DNA from: DATARR01 sp036376245 | Lineage (GTDB): Bacteria; Acidobacteriota; Thermoanaerobaculia; Multivoradales; UBA5704 | Assembly (NCBI GenBank): GCA_036376245.1 | Contig: DASVAS010000093.1 | Span: forward strand, 1 to 64,000 | DNA length: 64,000 nt | Reading direction: 5' to 3' | Shown here: piece after piece, positions 49,999 through 61,849 of the stretch | Layout of the letters: every line of letters starts with the position of its first letter | How positions within the stretch are numbered: the first letter of the stretch is position 1 | Translations under genes and position numbers: made by a program | The notes under the pieces: model-generated | Database searches by the model: none | Told to the model about the DNA's origin: nothing | Seen by the model: the letters and a program-made list of their open reading frames with translations, nothing else

Positions 49999-51519
49999 AT
50001 GCCTCAGGCACCAACTGCTGAACTGAACCTCAACGAGATCCTGCGCCAGGTCGCGCGAGAGAAGGACATCGACCTGGAGCGGTGGATCTCCGCCCTCGAG
50101 GACGCCATGGCGTCCGCGGCCAAGAAGCAGCACCGGATCAAGGAACCGGTGCGCGCCCATCTCGACCGCGAGACCGGCAAGTTCGAGGCCTTCATCGTCA
50201 AGAAGGTCGTGGAGACGGTGGAGGATCCGCTGGCCGAGTGGACGGTCGAGGAGGCGCGGGACCACAAGCGGGACGCCGAGGTGGGCGACGAGATCCACCT
50301 GCCGGTCTCCACCGACGGCCTCGGCCGCATCGCCGCCCAGAACGCCAAGCAGGTGCTCTACCAGCGCGTCCGCGAGGCGGAGCGCGAGAACATCTACAAC
50401 GAGTACATCGACCGCGTGGGCGAGATCCTCAACGGCACGGTCAAGCGCTTCGAGCGCGGCGACATCATCGTCGACCTCGGCCGCACCGAGGCCATCGTGC
50501 CCCGCTCCGAGCAGGCGCGCCACGAGCGCTACAGCCAGGGCGAGCGCATCCGCGCCGTGATCGTCGACGTCCACAAGCAGCCCAAGGGGCCGCAGATCGT
50601 GCTCTCGCGCACCGACCCGAGACTGCTGGTCAAGCTGTTCGAGACCGAGGTGCCGGAGATCTACGACGGCACGGTGGTGATCAAGAACGCCGTGCGGGCG
50701 CCCGGCGAGCGGGCCAAGGTGGCGGTCTACAGCCGCGAGCGCGACGTCGATCCGGTGGGCGCCTGCGTGGGCATGAAGGGCTCGCGCGTGCAGTCCATCA
50801 TCCGCGAGCTGCGCGGCGAGAAGATCGACATCATCGAGTACAGCGACGACCTGGTGACCTTCGCCCAGAGCGCCCTGGCGCCGGCCAAGATCACCCGCGT
50901 GTCGGTGACGCACCAGGGCGAGGTCCCCCATCTGGATGTCATCGTGGAGGACGAGCAGCTCTCACTGGCCATCGGCAAGCGCGGGCAGAACGTGCGCCTG
51001 GCCTCGGAGCTGATCGGCTGCCGCATCGACATCAAGAGCGAGAGCGACGTCAAGGACGAGGTGGCCGACGCCCTCGCCCGCATGCTGCAGACGGCGATGA
51101 GCGAGTCCATGCCGCGGATCACCGAGGCGGACGTGATGTCGGCGCCGGGCCTGGCTGCGAGCGTGGCCGAGAGGCTCCGCGACGCCGGCTTCGGCGACGT
51201 CGACACCCTGGCGGAGACGGAGCCGGGGACGCTGCTGGCGCTGGACATCGAGGAGCTCACCCAGGACGAGGCGGAAGCCCTGGTGGAGTGGGCGAAGGAG
51301 CTGCAGGCGAAGCGCGCCGCGGACCTCGACATCGGGCCGTTCCGGGCTCCCGAGGCGGCCCCGGCGGCGGCGTCCATGGGCGACGAGGACTTCATGGCGG
51401 CCCTCAGCCGGGCGTTCGCTGAAAGCGAGAGTCATCGCACCCGGCATTCCGGAGGCGAGGAAGGCGGCGAGGAGGCGGCCGAGGACGAGGCCGGCCTCCG
51501 CTCCGGGGACGGCGAGTAG
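49999..51519 (+). CDS. nusA: Transcription termination/antitermination protein NusA
   Basis: 506 residues. N-terminal RNA-polymerase-binding domain (1-130), S1 domain (about 138-205), two KH domains (VGACVGMKGSRVQSIIRELR; LAIGKRGQNVRLASELIG) and a C-terminal helix-hairpin-helix region followed by an acidic tail rich in Gly and Glu. It controls pausing, termination and antitermination. The gene stands 19 bases after rimP. The usual YlxR and L7Ae-like genes that often follow nusA are missing here. Confidence 0.97.
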   Translation: MPQAPTAELNLNEILRQVAREKDIDLERWISALEDAMASAAKKQHRIKEPVRAHLDRETGKFEAFIVKKVVETVEDPLAEWTVEEARDHKRDAEVGDEIHLPVSTDGLGRIAAQNAKQVLYQRVREAERENIYNEYIDRVGEILNGTVKRFERGDIIVDLGRTEAIVPRSEQARHERYSQGERIRAVIVDVHKQPKGPQIVLSRTDPRLLVKLFETEVPEIYDGTVVIKNAVRAPGERAKVAVYSRERDVDPVGACVGMKGSRVQSIIRELRGEKIDIIEYSDDLVTFAQSALAPAKITRVSVTHQGEVPHLDVIVEDEQLSLAIGKRGQNVRLASELIGCRIDIKSESDVKDEVADALARMLQTAMSESMPRITEADVMSAPGLAASVAERLRDAGFGDVDTLAETEPGTLLALDIEELTQDEAEALVEWAKELQAKRAADLDIGPFRAPEAAPAAASMGDEDFMAALSRAFAESESHRTRHSGGEEGGEEAAEDEAGLRSGDGE

Positions 51520-51610
51520 GCGTCCCGCGGAGCGCCCTCCCCTGACAGGCGGCGGAGGGCAGGCAGGCCGGACCGGGCGGGTCCGGCCATGACAGGAGTT
51601 ACGAGAAGAT

Positions 51611-54556
51611 ATGGGAAAGATCCGAGTTCAGGACCTCGCGAAGATGATGGGGATCTCCAACCAGGACCTCGTCTTCAAGCTGAAGTCCATCGGTGTGCGA
51701 GTCGAGGGTGATGACGCGCACATCGACACCGACATCATCCAGGCGATCCTGGCGGGCAAGAAGCTCCCCCATCCGCGGGAGGTCATCCTGCGCGACGAGC
51801 AGACGCCGCCGACGCCGGCGGTGGACGTCCGCCGCCGGGGCGCGACCGCCATGCCGGCCTCGCCGACGGCGGCCCGCCGCCCGGCGGCGAACCCGCTGCG
51901 GCCGCAGCGCCCGCGGACGCTGATCCAGAAGGTGGAGCCGCGCATCCAGAACCTGCCGGTGTCGGAGCGCTCGCACGCCGCGCCCGCGCTGGCCGCCGAG
52001 GCGCCGCCGCTGGAGATCGCCGAGCCGCCCCGGGAGGAGGTCGTGGCCAGCGTGGCCGCGCCCGCTCCGCCGCCGCCCGTGGAGACGACCGCGCCTCCCC
52101 CGCCTCCCGCCCGCGTGGTCGAGACGTCGCCCGCCGCCACCGCGCCGCCGGCCCAGCCCGCGGCCCCGCCGCGACGCGAAGCCCCGCCGGCTCCGGGTGC
52201 CGGTGGTGGCTACCGCCGCGACAGCCCGCCGCCGCGCCGCGACCAGGGTCCGGCCCAGGGGCGTCCGGGAGGCATGCCGGGCGGCCGTCCGGGCGGTCCC
52301 ATGGGACGGCCTGGCGAAGGACGCCCCGGCGACCGGCCGATGGGCCGCCCCGGCGACGGACGCCCGGGCGACCGTTCCCCCGGACGGCCGGGAGACCGTG
52401 CCGCCGGCGGCCAGCGCCCCATGGGCTCGGGCGCGCCGGCCCGTCCGGTGCCGCCGCCGCCCCGGGGCGCCGGGGGTCCCGCGACGCCCCTCTCCACCGA
52501 GGAGCAGAAGCGCCGCGCCGCCGAGCGCATGCAGGAGCAGATCGAGCGCGACAAGAAGAAGAAGGGCGGCAAGGGTGTCAAGGGCGGCGGCAAGGCCGCG
52601 CCCCGCGCCGGGATGGACGAGGATTTCACCGGCTTCAAGGGGACCCTCGAGGACCTCGACAGCGTCGAGGAGATGAGCGGTCCGATGAGCGGCCGCCGGC
52701 GCCGCCGCGTCCAGCGCAAGGAAGACGAGGACCGCGAAGGAGGCAAGATCCTGAGCTTCAAGAAGGACAAGCCCCAGGGACCGGTGATGATCAGCGAGGG
52801 CATGACCCTGCGCGAGTTCGCCGAAAAGCTCGGCGTGCGCGTGCGCGACCTGATCAACGCCCTGTTCAAGCGCGGCATCATGGCCAACATCAACCAGGTG
52901 CTGGATCCCGAGCTGGCGCAGGACCTCGCCCGCGACCTGGGCGTCGAGACCATGGTCGTCTCCTTCGAGGAGGAGGTGCAGCTGCGCCAGGAGCTGGCCG
53001 GCGGCAACGGCGCCGAGCAGCAGGACACCGGGGCGAAGAAGGTCGGCCGCGCGCCGGTGGTGACCATCATGGGCCACGTCGACCACGGCAAGACCTCGCT
53101 CCTCGACGCCATCCGGTCGTCGAAAGTGACCGAGACCGAGTTCGGCGGCATCACCCAGCACATCGGCGCCTACCACGTGGACGTCAACGGCCGGCAGATC
53201 GTCTTCGTCGACACCCCGGGCCACGAGGCGTTCACCATGATGCGCGCCCGCGGCGCCAAGGTCACCGACATCGTCGTCCTGGTGGTGGCGGCCGACGACG
53301 GCGTGATGCCGCAGACGGTGGAGGCCATCGACCACGCGCGCGCCGCCAAGGTGCCGCTGGTGGTGGCGATCAACAAGATCGACAAGGCCAACGCCAACAT
53401 GGACCGCGTGAAGAAGGAGCTGTCCGACCGCGGCCTGCTGGCCGAGGACTGGGGCGGCGACACGGTCATGGTGCCGATCTCGGCGCTCAAGCGCGAGGGC
53501 ATCAACGAGCTGCTGGAGATGATCCTGCTGACGGCGGACATCCTGGAGCTCAAGGGCAACCCGGACATCGCCGCCCAGGGCGCGGTCCTCGAGGCCCGCA
53601 AGGAGGTCGGCCGCGGCATCGTGGCCACCGTCCTGGTGCAGAACGGCACCCTGCGGGTGGGCGACGTGTTCGTCTCCGGCGCGGCCTGGGGCCGGGTGCG
53701 CTCGATGAGCGACGACCTCGGCCACCGGGCGCAGAGCGCCGGCCCCTCCACCCCGGTGGAGGTGACGGGCTTCAACGATCTGCCCGACGCCGGCGACATC
53801 CTGCAGGTGGTGGAGGACGAATCCAAGGCCCGCGGCATCGCCGAGTTCCGGGCCCAGGAGCAGCGCCGCCGCGGCCTCGCCTCGGCGCCCGGCCGCATGA
53901 TGTCCCTCGACCAGCTCTTCAACCGCATCCAGGAGGGCGAGGTCAAGGACCTGCCGGTCATCCTCAAGGCGGACGTGCAGGGCTCGGTCGAGGTGCTCAA
54001 GGAGGCCCTGGGCAAGGCCAGCACGGAGAAGGTCAAGGTCTCGGTCCTCCACTCCGGGGTGGGCGCGATCTCGACCAACGATGTGCTGCTCGCCTCGGCG
54101 TCGAAGGCGATCATCATCGGCTTCAACGTCCGGCCCGAGCGCAGCGCGGTCGAGCTGGCCGAGAAGGAAGAGGTGGAGATCCGGCTGCACACCGTCATCT
54201 ACGAGCTCATCGACGAGCTGCGCAAGGCGATGACGGGCCTGCTCGAGCCCACCTTCCGCGAGGTCTCCGCCGGCCGCGCCGAGGTGCGCGACACGTTCAA
54301 GGTGCCGAAGATCGGCACCATCGCCGGCTGCCACGTGGTCGAAGGGGTCATCCCCCGCAGCGCCGCGGTGCGGCTGCTGCGCGACAACCGCGTCATCTAC
54401 GAGGGAAAGATCTCTTCCCTCCGGCGTTTCAAGGACGACGTATCCGAAGTGCGCACCGGCTTCGACTGCGGCATCGGCCTCGACCGGTTCCAGGACGTCA
54501 AGCCCGGTGACTTCATCGAGGCGTACACCCGCGAAGAGGTGGCGCCGGTCCTGTAA
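51611..54556 (+). CDS. infB: Translation initiation factor IF-2
   Basis: 981 residues. IF2_N domain (1-55), a long Pro/Ala and GRPG-rich linker (about 60-310, with repeats such as MGRPGDGRPGDR), a second IF2_N (about 395-445), the GTPase domain with GHVDHGKTS at about 487, DTPGHEAF and NKID, then the beta-barrel domains ending in GLDRFQDVKPGDFIEAYT. It places fMet-tRNA on the ribosome. The very Pro/Gly-rich linker is longer than usual but in the range of high-GC bacteria. ATG 51611, 91 bases after nusA. Confidence 0.97.
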   Translation: MGKIRVQDLAKMMGISNQDLVFKLKSIGVRVEGDDAHIDTDIIQAILAGKKLPHPREVILRDEQTPPTPAVDVRRRGATAMPASPTAARRPAANPLRPQRPRTLIQKVEPRIQNLPVSERSHAAPALAAEAPPLEIAEPPREEVVASVAAPAPPPPVETTAPPPPPARVVETSPAATAPPAQPAAPPRREAPPAPGAGGGYRRDSPPPRRDQGPAQGRPGGMPGGRPGGPMGRPGEGRPGDRPMGRPGDGRPGDRSPGRPGDRAAGGQRPMGSGAPARPVPPPPRGAGGPATPLSTEEQKRRAAERMQEQIERDKKKKGGKGVKGGGKAAPRAGMDEDFTGFKGTLEDLDSVEEMSGPMSGRRRRRVQRKEDEDREGGKILSFKKDKPQGPVMISEGMTLREFAEKLGVRVRDLINALFKRGIMANINQVLDPELAQDLARDLGVETMVVSFEEEVQLRQELAGGNGAEQQDTGAKKVGRAPVVTIMGHVDHGKTSLLDAIRSSKVTETEFGGITQHIGAYHVDVNGRQIVFVDTPGHEAFTMMRARGAKVTDIVVLVVAADDGVMPQTVEAIDHARAAKVPLVVAINKIDKANANMDRVKKELSDRGLLAEDWGGDTVMVPISALKREGINELLEMILLTADILELKGNPDIAAQGAVLEARKEVGRGIVATVLVQNGTLRVGDVFVSGAAWGRVRSMSDDLGHRAQSAGPSTPVEVTGFNDLPDAGDILQVVEDESKARGIAEFRAQEQRRRGLASAPGRMMSLDQLFNRIQEGEVKDLPVILKADVQGSVEVLKEALGKASTEKVKVSVLHSGVGAISTNDVLLASASKAIIIGFNVRPERSAVELAEKEEVEIRLHTVIYELIDELRKAMTGLLEPTFREVSAGRAEVRDTFKVPKIGTIAGCHVVEGVIPRSAAVRLLRDNRVIYEGKISSLRRFKDDVSEVRTGFDCGIGLDRFQDVKPGDFIEAYTREEVAPVL

Positions 54557-54640
54557 AAACCTCGCAGCGACCGCGGGGCGGGGGCTCGTTCCCCGTCCCG
54601 GCGGCCTGGACGGGAGGGCGGGCGCGAGCCGTTTCAACCG

Positions 54641-54937
54641 ATGATCGTCGGAATTTCCGTATTCGAGCTGCACCTCCCGGCAAGCCGCAGCCTCAAGGAC
54701 AAGCGGCGGGTGGTCAAGTCCCTGATCGACCGGGTGCACCAGCGCTTTCGCGTCTCCATCACGGAGACCGGTTTTCACGACCTGCACCAGCGGGCGGAGA
54801 TCGCGATGGCGGTGGTGGTGGCCGGCGGCGAACGAGAGATGGAGAAGTTGATGGAAGAGGTCCGCAACCTGGTGGAGAGCGACCCGGAGGTCTTCCTGAC
54901 CCACTGGGACCCGCAGCTCCTGGAGGGAGAAGGATGA
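54641..54937 (+). CDS. DUF503 (YlxP-like) protein
   Basis: 98 residues. MIVGISVFELHLPASRSLKD, KRRVVKSLIDRVHQRFRVSI and ETGFHDLHQRAEIAMAVV are the DUF503 core. The protein is found between infB and rbfA in many bacteria (YlxP) and may assist ribosome assembly; biochemical role unproved. The stop overlaps the rbfA start (ATGA). Confidence 0.92.
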   Translation: MIVGISVFELHLPASRSLKDKRRVVKSLIDRVHQRFRVSITETGFHDLHQRAEIAMAVVVAGGEREMEKLMEEVRNLVESDPEVFLTHWDPQLLEGEG

Positions 54938-55287
54938 GCCGCCGCACCGACCGCGTGGCCGACCTGCTGCGGGCCGAGCTCTCGGACCTGCTGCTGCGGG
55001 AGGTGCACGACCCGCGGGTGAAGCTGGCCTCGGTCGTTTCGGTCGAGGTCACGACCGACCTCCGGCGGGCCGTGGTGAAGATCTCGGCCCTGGGCGACGA
55101 CGAGCAGAGGCAGGGGACCATCGAGGGGCTCCGTCACGCCAAGGGATTTCTCCGCACCGAGCTGGCGCACCGGCTGCGGCTGCGGACCACCCCGGAGCTC
55201 GTCTTCGAGCTCGACCGGGGCGCTGAGCACAGTCAACGTATCGCCGACATTCTGGAGAGCCTCCATGGGCCCGATGAAAGCTCCTGA
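54934..55287 (+). CDS. rbfA: Ribosome-binding factor A
   Basis: 117 residues. RTDRVADLLRAELSDLLLRE, VHDPRVKLASVVSVEVTTDL, RRAVVKISALG and FLRTELAHRLRLRTTPELVF follow the RbfA KH-type fold. It binds the 16S helix 1 region during 30S maturation. Start overlaps DUF503 (ATGA) and its end overlaps the next gene. Confidence 0.95.
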   Translation: MSRRTDRVADLLRAELSDLLLREVHDPRVKLASVVSVEVTTDLRRAVVKISALGDDEQRQGTIEGLRHAKGFLRTELAHRLRLRTTPELVFELDRGAEHSQRIADILESLHGPDESS

Positions 55288-56254
55288 GGACCTGCTGCGG
55301 AAAATCCGCCAGGGCAACCGTTTCCTGCTGACCAGCCACGTCAACCCCGACGGCGACGCCATCGGCTCCGAGCTGGGGCTGGCGCGCCTGCTGCGGCGCC
55401 TCGGCAAGAGCGCGGTGGTCTGGAACCGGGACGCCACGCCGACCCTCTACCAGCCGCTGCCCGGCAGCGACCGCATCCACGTCGGCGAGGAGCCGCCCGC
55501 CGGCTTCCCGGACGTCTTCGACGCCATCATCGTCCTGGAGTGCCCGAGCCCGGACCGCACGGGGCTGGAGCAGCACCTGAACGCCCGGCCGGTGATCAAC
55601 ATCGACCACCACCTGGGGAACCAGCACTACGGGGTCATCAACTGGGTGGATTCGGCGGCCCCGGCCGTGGGCGAGATGGTCTACCGCCTGTCCCAGGGGC
55701 TCAAGGCGGCGCTGGAGCCCGAGACGGCGAACTGCCTCTACCTGACGCTGGTGACGGACACCGGCGGCTTCCGCTTCTCCAACGCCACGCCCGTGGCCTT
55801 CGAGGCCGCCGCCGCCCTGGTGCGCGAGGGGGCGCAGCCGGAGCAGGTCTCGCAGTGGCTCTATGAGAGCCAGCCCCTGGGGGTGCTGCGCCTGCTGGGC
55901 GAGATGATCCAGACCCTCCGCCTGCACTGCGACGGACGGGTGGCCACCGGCCGTCTCACCCGCGCCATGTTCGAGAAGGTCGGGGCCTCCCCGGGCGACT
56001 CCGAGGGGCTCATCGACTACCTCCGCTCCATCGCCGGAGTGGACGCCGTGGCTCTGATCCGGGAGCGCGAGGACGGCTCGCACAAGGTCTCGCTGCGCAG
56101 CCGCGGCGAGGTGGACATCGAGAAGATCGCCCGCCACCACGGCGGCGGCGGTCACCGCAACGCCGCCGGCTTCGCCCTGGAGGGGGACGGCGAGGCGATC
56201 CGCGAGCAGGCCGCGGCGGCGCTCTGCGAGGCCCTGGGGGTGGGAACCAGCTAG
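55265..56254 (+). CDS. nrnA: DHH-family phosphoesterase NrnA (oligoribonuclease/pAp phosphatase)
   Basis: 329 residues. DHH domain with NPDGDAIGSE, the NIDHHLGN signature, VTDTGGFRFSN, then a DHHA1 domain ending in the HHGGGGHRNAAGF motif. NrnA degrades short oligoribonucleotides and, in some species, pAp. ATG 55265 lies within rbfA (23-base overlap); ATG 55274 is an alternative start. Its place between rbfA and truB is conserved in many bacteria. Confidence 0.95.
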   Translation: MGPMKAPEDLLRKIRQGNRFLLTSHVNPDGDAIGSELGLARLLRRLGKSAVVWNRDATPTLYQPLPGSDRIHVGEEPPAGFPDVFDAIIVLECPSPDRTGLEQHLNARPVINIDHHLGNQHYGVINWVDSAAPAVGEMVYRLSQGLKAALEPETANCLYLTLVTDTGGFRFSNATPVAFEAAAALVREGAQPEQVSQWLYESQPLGVLRLLGEMIQTLRLHCDGRVATGRLTRAMFEKVGASPGDSEGLIDYLRSIAGVDAVALIREREDGSHKVSLRSRGEVDIEKIARHHGGGGHRNAAGFALEGDGEAIREQAAAALCEALGVGTS

Positions 56255-56255
56255 C

Positions 56256-57179
56256 ATGGAGATGAAAGACGGATTGCTGTTGCTGGACAAGGATCCGGGT
56301 TTCACCTCTCACGACGCCGTGCAGAAGGCGCGCCGGATCCTGCGGCAGAAGAAGATCGGTCACTGCGGCACCCTCGATCCCGACGCCACCGGCCTGCTGC
56401 TCCTCACCCTGGGCACGGCCACCCGGCTGACGCGGTTCCTGATCCGCGCGCCCAAGGTCTACGAGGGGGTGGTCCGCTTCGGGATCGTCACCGACACCTA
56501 CGACGCCTCCGGGCGGGTGGTGTCCGAGGCCCCCGCCGAGGCGCTGGCGGCCCTGGACCCGCAGCGGGTGGCCGAGGCCATGCGCGCCTTCGAGGGCGAG
56601 ATCCAGCAGCAGCCGCCCCCCTACTCCGCCAAGAAGGTGCAGGGGGTCAAGTACTACGAGCTCGCCCGCCGCGGCGAGGAGGTGCCCTCCGAGACCAAGG
56701 AGGTCACGGTCTACGAGTTCGTTCCCCTGGGCGGTATCGAGGACTGCCGGCTGCGCTTCCGGCTCGCCTGCTCCTCGGGGACGTACGCCCGCGGCCTAGC
56801 TCACGACCTGGGCGCCGCGCTGGGGATCGGCGGCCACCTGGCCGACCTGCGCCGCACGCGCATCGGCGCCTTCCGGGTCGAGGAAGCCGTCCGCCTCTCC
56901 CGCCTGGAGGAGATGGTCGAGGCCGGCGAGCCGCTGGGGGCCTCCTGGGTCCCGTTCGACCAGATCCCGCTCCCCTTCGGCGAGGTCACGGCCGACCCGC
57001 AGCAGGAGCACCGGATCAGCCACGGCCAGACCGTGCTCGTGCGCGAGCTGGCCGGCGAGGAGGGGGACTGGGTGAAGCTGATCAACCGCCGCCGCGAGTT
57101 CATCGCGGTCGGCACCGTCGTCGAGAGGATCGGCACCGCCGGGGTCGGCATCGTGCAGCCCCGGGTGGTGTTCCGGTGA
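56256..57179 (+). CDS. truB: tRNA pseudouridine(55) synthase
   Basis: 307 residues. DGLLLLDKDPGFTSHDAVQK, the catalytic-aspartate segment GHCGTLDPDATGLL, PPYSAKKVQGVKYYELARRG and CSSGTYARGLAHDLG identify TruB, which makes pseudouridine 55 in tRNA. The C-terminal part is a PUA-like region. One base separates it from nrnA. Confidence 0.96.
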   Translation: MEMKDGLLLLDKDPGFTSHDAVQKARRILRQKKIGHCGTLDPDATGLLLLTLGTATRLTRFLIRAPKVYEGVVRFGIVTDTYDASGRVVSEAPAEALAALDPQRVAEAMRAFEGEIQQQPPPYSAKKVQGVKYYELARRGEEVPSETKEVTVYEFVPLGGIEDCRLRFRLACSSGTYARGLAHDLGAALGIGGHLADLRRTRIGAFRVEEAVRLSRLEEMVEAGEPLGASWVPFDQIPLPFGEVTADPQQEHRISHGQTVLVRELAGEEGDWVKLINRRREFIAVGTVVERIGTAGVGIVQPRVVFR

Positions 57180-57249
57180 AACCAACGCGAAGCGTCTAGT
57201 ACGCCCACGGGGGCGCGGCACGCCGGGCCCAGGCTCCGGGCACGATCTG

Positions 57250-57258
57250 TGCTACAAT
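57250..57258 (+). promoter_or_regulatory. Extended -10 upstream of rpsO
   Basis: TGCTACAAT, identical to the element at 4722. It lies 32 bases before the rpsO start and after truB, so rpsO-pnp can be transcribed on its own as well as from the upstream operon. No -35 is visible. Confidence 0.6.
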
Positions 57259-57290
57259 GGCGCGGAGAGAAATGTAAGGAGGAGTTTGCT

Positions 57291-57560
57291 TTGGCGCAAA
57301 CCAGGGAAGTCAAAGAGAAGATCATCAGCGAGTATCGGACTCACGATCAGGACACCGGGTCTCCGGAGGTGCAGGTGGCCATTCTGACCAACCGCATCAA
57401 CGAGCTCACCGAGCACTTCAAGACCCACACGAAGGATCACCATAGCCGCCGCGGCCTGCTCAAGCTGGTCGGCCGCCGCCGCCGCCTGCTCGACTATCTG
57501 AAGGGGAAGGACCTCGAGCGCTACCGCACCACGATCGAGCGCCTCGGGCTCCGCAAGTAG
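57291..57560 (+). CDS. rpsO: Small ribosomal subunit protein S15
   Basis: 89 residues, exactly the family length. TREVKEKIISEYRTHDQDTG, SPEVQVAILTNRINELTEHF and HHSRRGLLKLVGRRRRLLDYL are S15. Start is TTG 57291, with AAGGAGG seven bases upstream, which is the deciding evidence. It is followed by strong hairpins and pnp, the conserved rpsO-pnp pair. Confidence 0.96.
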   Translation: MAQTREVKEKIISEYRTHDQDTGSPEVQVAILTNRINELTEHFKTHTKDHHSRRGLLKLVGRRRRLLDYLKGKDLERYRTTIERLGLRK

Positions 57561-57592
57561 TAACCCTCCCCACCGCACGAATCGGCAGGACC

Positions 57593-57622
57593 GTCCCGGG
57601 ATCCAGCGACGGATCCCGGGAC
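57593..57622 (+). promoter_or_regulatory. Perfect hairpin in the rpsO-pnp gap
   Basis: GTCCCGGGATCC-AGCGAC-GGATCCCGGGAC: a 12-bp perfect stem. In E. coli a double-stranded leader before pnp is cut by RNase III and PNPase to control pnp; this hairpin and the next one fit that role. It could also be the rpsO terminator, but no T-run follows. Confidence 0.6.
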
Positions 57623-57630
57623 ACCCGATC

Positions 57631-57696
57631 CTCCGGACCCCCTCCTCGGCCCTCTCCGAGGACGCGGCGAGCCCCCGACGCAGGGGGCCTCCGGAG
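57631..57696 (+). promoter_or_regulatory. Branched hairpin upstream of pnp
   Basis: CTCCGGA (57631) pairs with TCCGGAG (57690), extended by CCCCT/AGGGG, and an inner stem CCTCGG/CCGAGG sits at 57644-57661. It ends 52 bases before the pnp ATG. Candidate autoregulatory leader structure. Confidence 0.5.
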
Positions 57697-57747
57697 CTGT
57701 AGGCAGACGAGAGACAGAGAAAAACAAAGAAAAGAAAGAACGAATCC

Positions 57748-60008
<2,261 letters not shown>

Positions 60009-60012
<4 letters not shown>

Positions 60013-61049
60013 CGCATCGGCTCTCGGCTGGAGGGCTTCTCAGGGGCGGCCTTCGGGCCGCCCTTTTCCTTTTCCCCGAACCCGGCGACGATCCGCTCCA
60101 CCGCGGCCTCGCGGGTGATCTTCCCCTCGTTGTAGTCCTTCCACGCCGGCACCACGACGGCCGCGGCGCGCGTCACCTTGGGGTAGTACGCCGACGTGTC
60201 GCCGTAGTCCTTGTGGGCGGGATCGAAGACCCGCCGCACCGTCGCCGCACCTTGAGCGAACATCACCGTGTGCACGAAGTCGTGGACGTCCTGAGGAGAC
60301 GCTCCCGGGATCTGGGACAGCTTGCGGCGCAGCTCGGCGAGCACGCTCGCCTCCCCCGCCGCCACGTCCAGCGCGTGGATCGACTCGTGGATGACGATCT
60401 CGGCGGCCAGGGAGGGGGGCTCGTCGATCAGGGTGATGACGCAGACGCCGCCGCCGCGGGACCGGAAGGTGACCGCCCGGGGGAAGGGGGACGAAGCCAC
60501 CAGGTAGACCGGGATGGGCGAGGACGGAGCCGGAGTGCCGAGATGCCGCGAGAGGTCGGAGAAGACCTCGGATGCACGTGACGGCATCGTCTTACGGAGG
60601 AGTGCCGCACCCTTCTCCGAGTGCTCCCGGTGCCCGGGCCAGATCTTCTCCAGGAAGGGCTTCTCCAGGGGCCGGTACGCCGCCGCCAACCGGGCGACGC
60701 CCTCCCGCAGGCGGAGGGTCTGGCCGTTGCGCAGCGTGAGGGACTCGGGAAGCTCCGCCGCGCCCCTGGTCAGGTCCTCGACGCTGGAAACGCCGACGAA
60801 AACGCCGTCGTAGACGCCCCAGGACTCCTTCAGCTCCGCGTTCATCTGGCGCACGGTCTCCACCGCCGGAGCGAGGCCCTCGACGGCCGGGAGATCCCCC
60901 TTCCCGTAGGACAGGTTACGCACCCAGAAGTGGAGGTCCATCAGAGGCTCGACCCGGAAATCCCAGGATGGAGCTGGAGCGGCTTTCTCCTGAGCCACCA
61001 CGGGTGCGGCAATCGACAGGGCTAGAAACAGCAGGACGGCTCGGCGCAT
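60009..61049 (-). CDS. Secreted HExxH-motif protein, putative metallopeptidase
   Basis: 346 residues. Signal peptide to about AAPVVAQ. One HExxH motif (IVIHESIHALD) with helices before and after fits a zincin-type active site; a third ligand is not obvious. The N-terminal half (VEPLMDLHFWVRNLSYG) is unassigned. Secreted putative zinc protease or inactive relative. The end overlaps pnp by four bases, and the pnp terminator lies inside its last codons. Divergent from the Nif3 gene over a 38-base gap. Confidence 0.65.
60044..60075 (+). terminator. Intrinsic terminator of pnp, inside the convergent gene
   Basis: GGGCGGCC-TTCG-GGCCGCCC followed by TTTTCCTTTT: a stem and T-rich tail 32 bases after the pnp stop. 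It lies within the 3-prime end of the minus-strand metallopeptidase-like gene, so the same bases encode that protein's Lys/Gly-rich tail (EKEKGGPKAAPE). Confidence 0.7.
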
Positions 61050-61087
61050 CGTGTCACCTCCGGCGCCAGTGTAGACTCGTCCCCGTC

Positions 61088-61849
61088 ATGAGCGCCATTC
61101 ACCGCGATTCGCTCGTCGCCTATCTCGACCAGTACCTCGATTCCCGGGGGCGCGACTACGGCCCCAACGGGCTCCAGGTCGAAGGCCGGGAGGAGATCCG
61201 CAAGATCGTCACTGGCGTCTCGGCCTGCCAGGAGCTGTTCGTCCGCGCCCGGGAAGCGGGGGCGGACGCCGTGCTCGTCCATCACGGGCTCTTCTGGGAG
61301 GGGATGCCGCGCTCCCTCACCGGCATCCAGTACCGGCGGGTGGCGGAGCTGATCCGGGGAGAGATGAGCCTCCTCGCCTACCATCTCCCGCTCGACCGTC
61401 ACCTGGAGGTGGGGAACAACGCCGTGGCCGGCCGCCAGCTCGGCCTGGAGGACATCGAGCCGTTCGGGCTGCACGACGGATTGCCGGTGGGCGTCAAGGG
61501 CCGGTTCCCCGCGCCGATCCCGGCGGCGGAGCTGCTGGGACGCGCCCGGCGGATCTACGCCCAGGAGCCGCTGGCCTACCTGAGCGGCCCGGACGCGGTC
61601 TCGACTCTGGGCATCATCAGCGGCGGCGGCCAGCGGGACTTCTACACCGCCATCGAAGAGGGGTTGGACGCCTACATCACCGGCGAGGTGACCGAGTGGG
61701 TGATGAACGTGGCGCGGGAGTCGCGGGTCCACTACCTCGCCGCCGGCCACTACGCCACCGAGCGGCTGGGGGTCCGGGCGCTGGGCCAGCACCTGCGGGA
61801 GCGGTTCGGCGTCGACGTCGAGTTCATCGACGTGCCGAACCCCGCCTAA
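61088..61849 (+). CDS. Nif3-like dinuclear metal centre protein
   Basis: 253 residues. VLVHHGLFWEG (metal-binding His), LLAYHLPLDRHLEVGNN (second site), GIISGGGQRDF and the YITGEVTEW/AGHYATERLGV segment are the YbgI/Nif3 signature. These proteins carry a two-metal site; function is not settled, with roles proposed in nucleotide or cofactor metabolism. ATG 61088. The gene converges with tatD, overlapping its stop by four bases. Confidence 0.92.
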   Translation: MSAIHRDSLVAYLDQYLDSRGRDYGPNGLQVEGREEIRKIVTGVSACQELFVRAREAGADAVLVHHGLFWEGMPRSLTGIQYRRVAELIRGEMSLLAYHLPLDRHLEVGNNAVAGRQLGLEDIEPFGLHDGLPVGVKGRFPAPIPAAELLGRARRIYAQEPLAYLSGPDAVSTLGIISGGGQRDFYTAIEEGLDAYITGEVTEWVMNVARESRVHYLAAGHYATERLGVRALGQHLRERFGVDVEFIDVPNPA

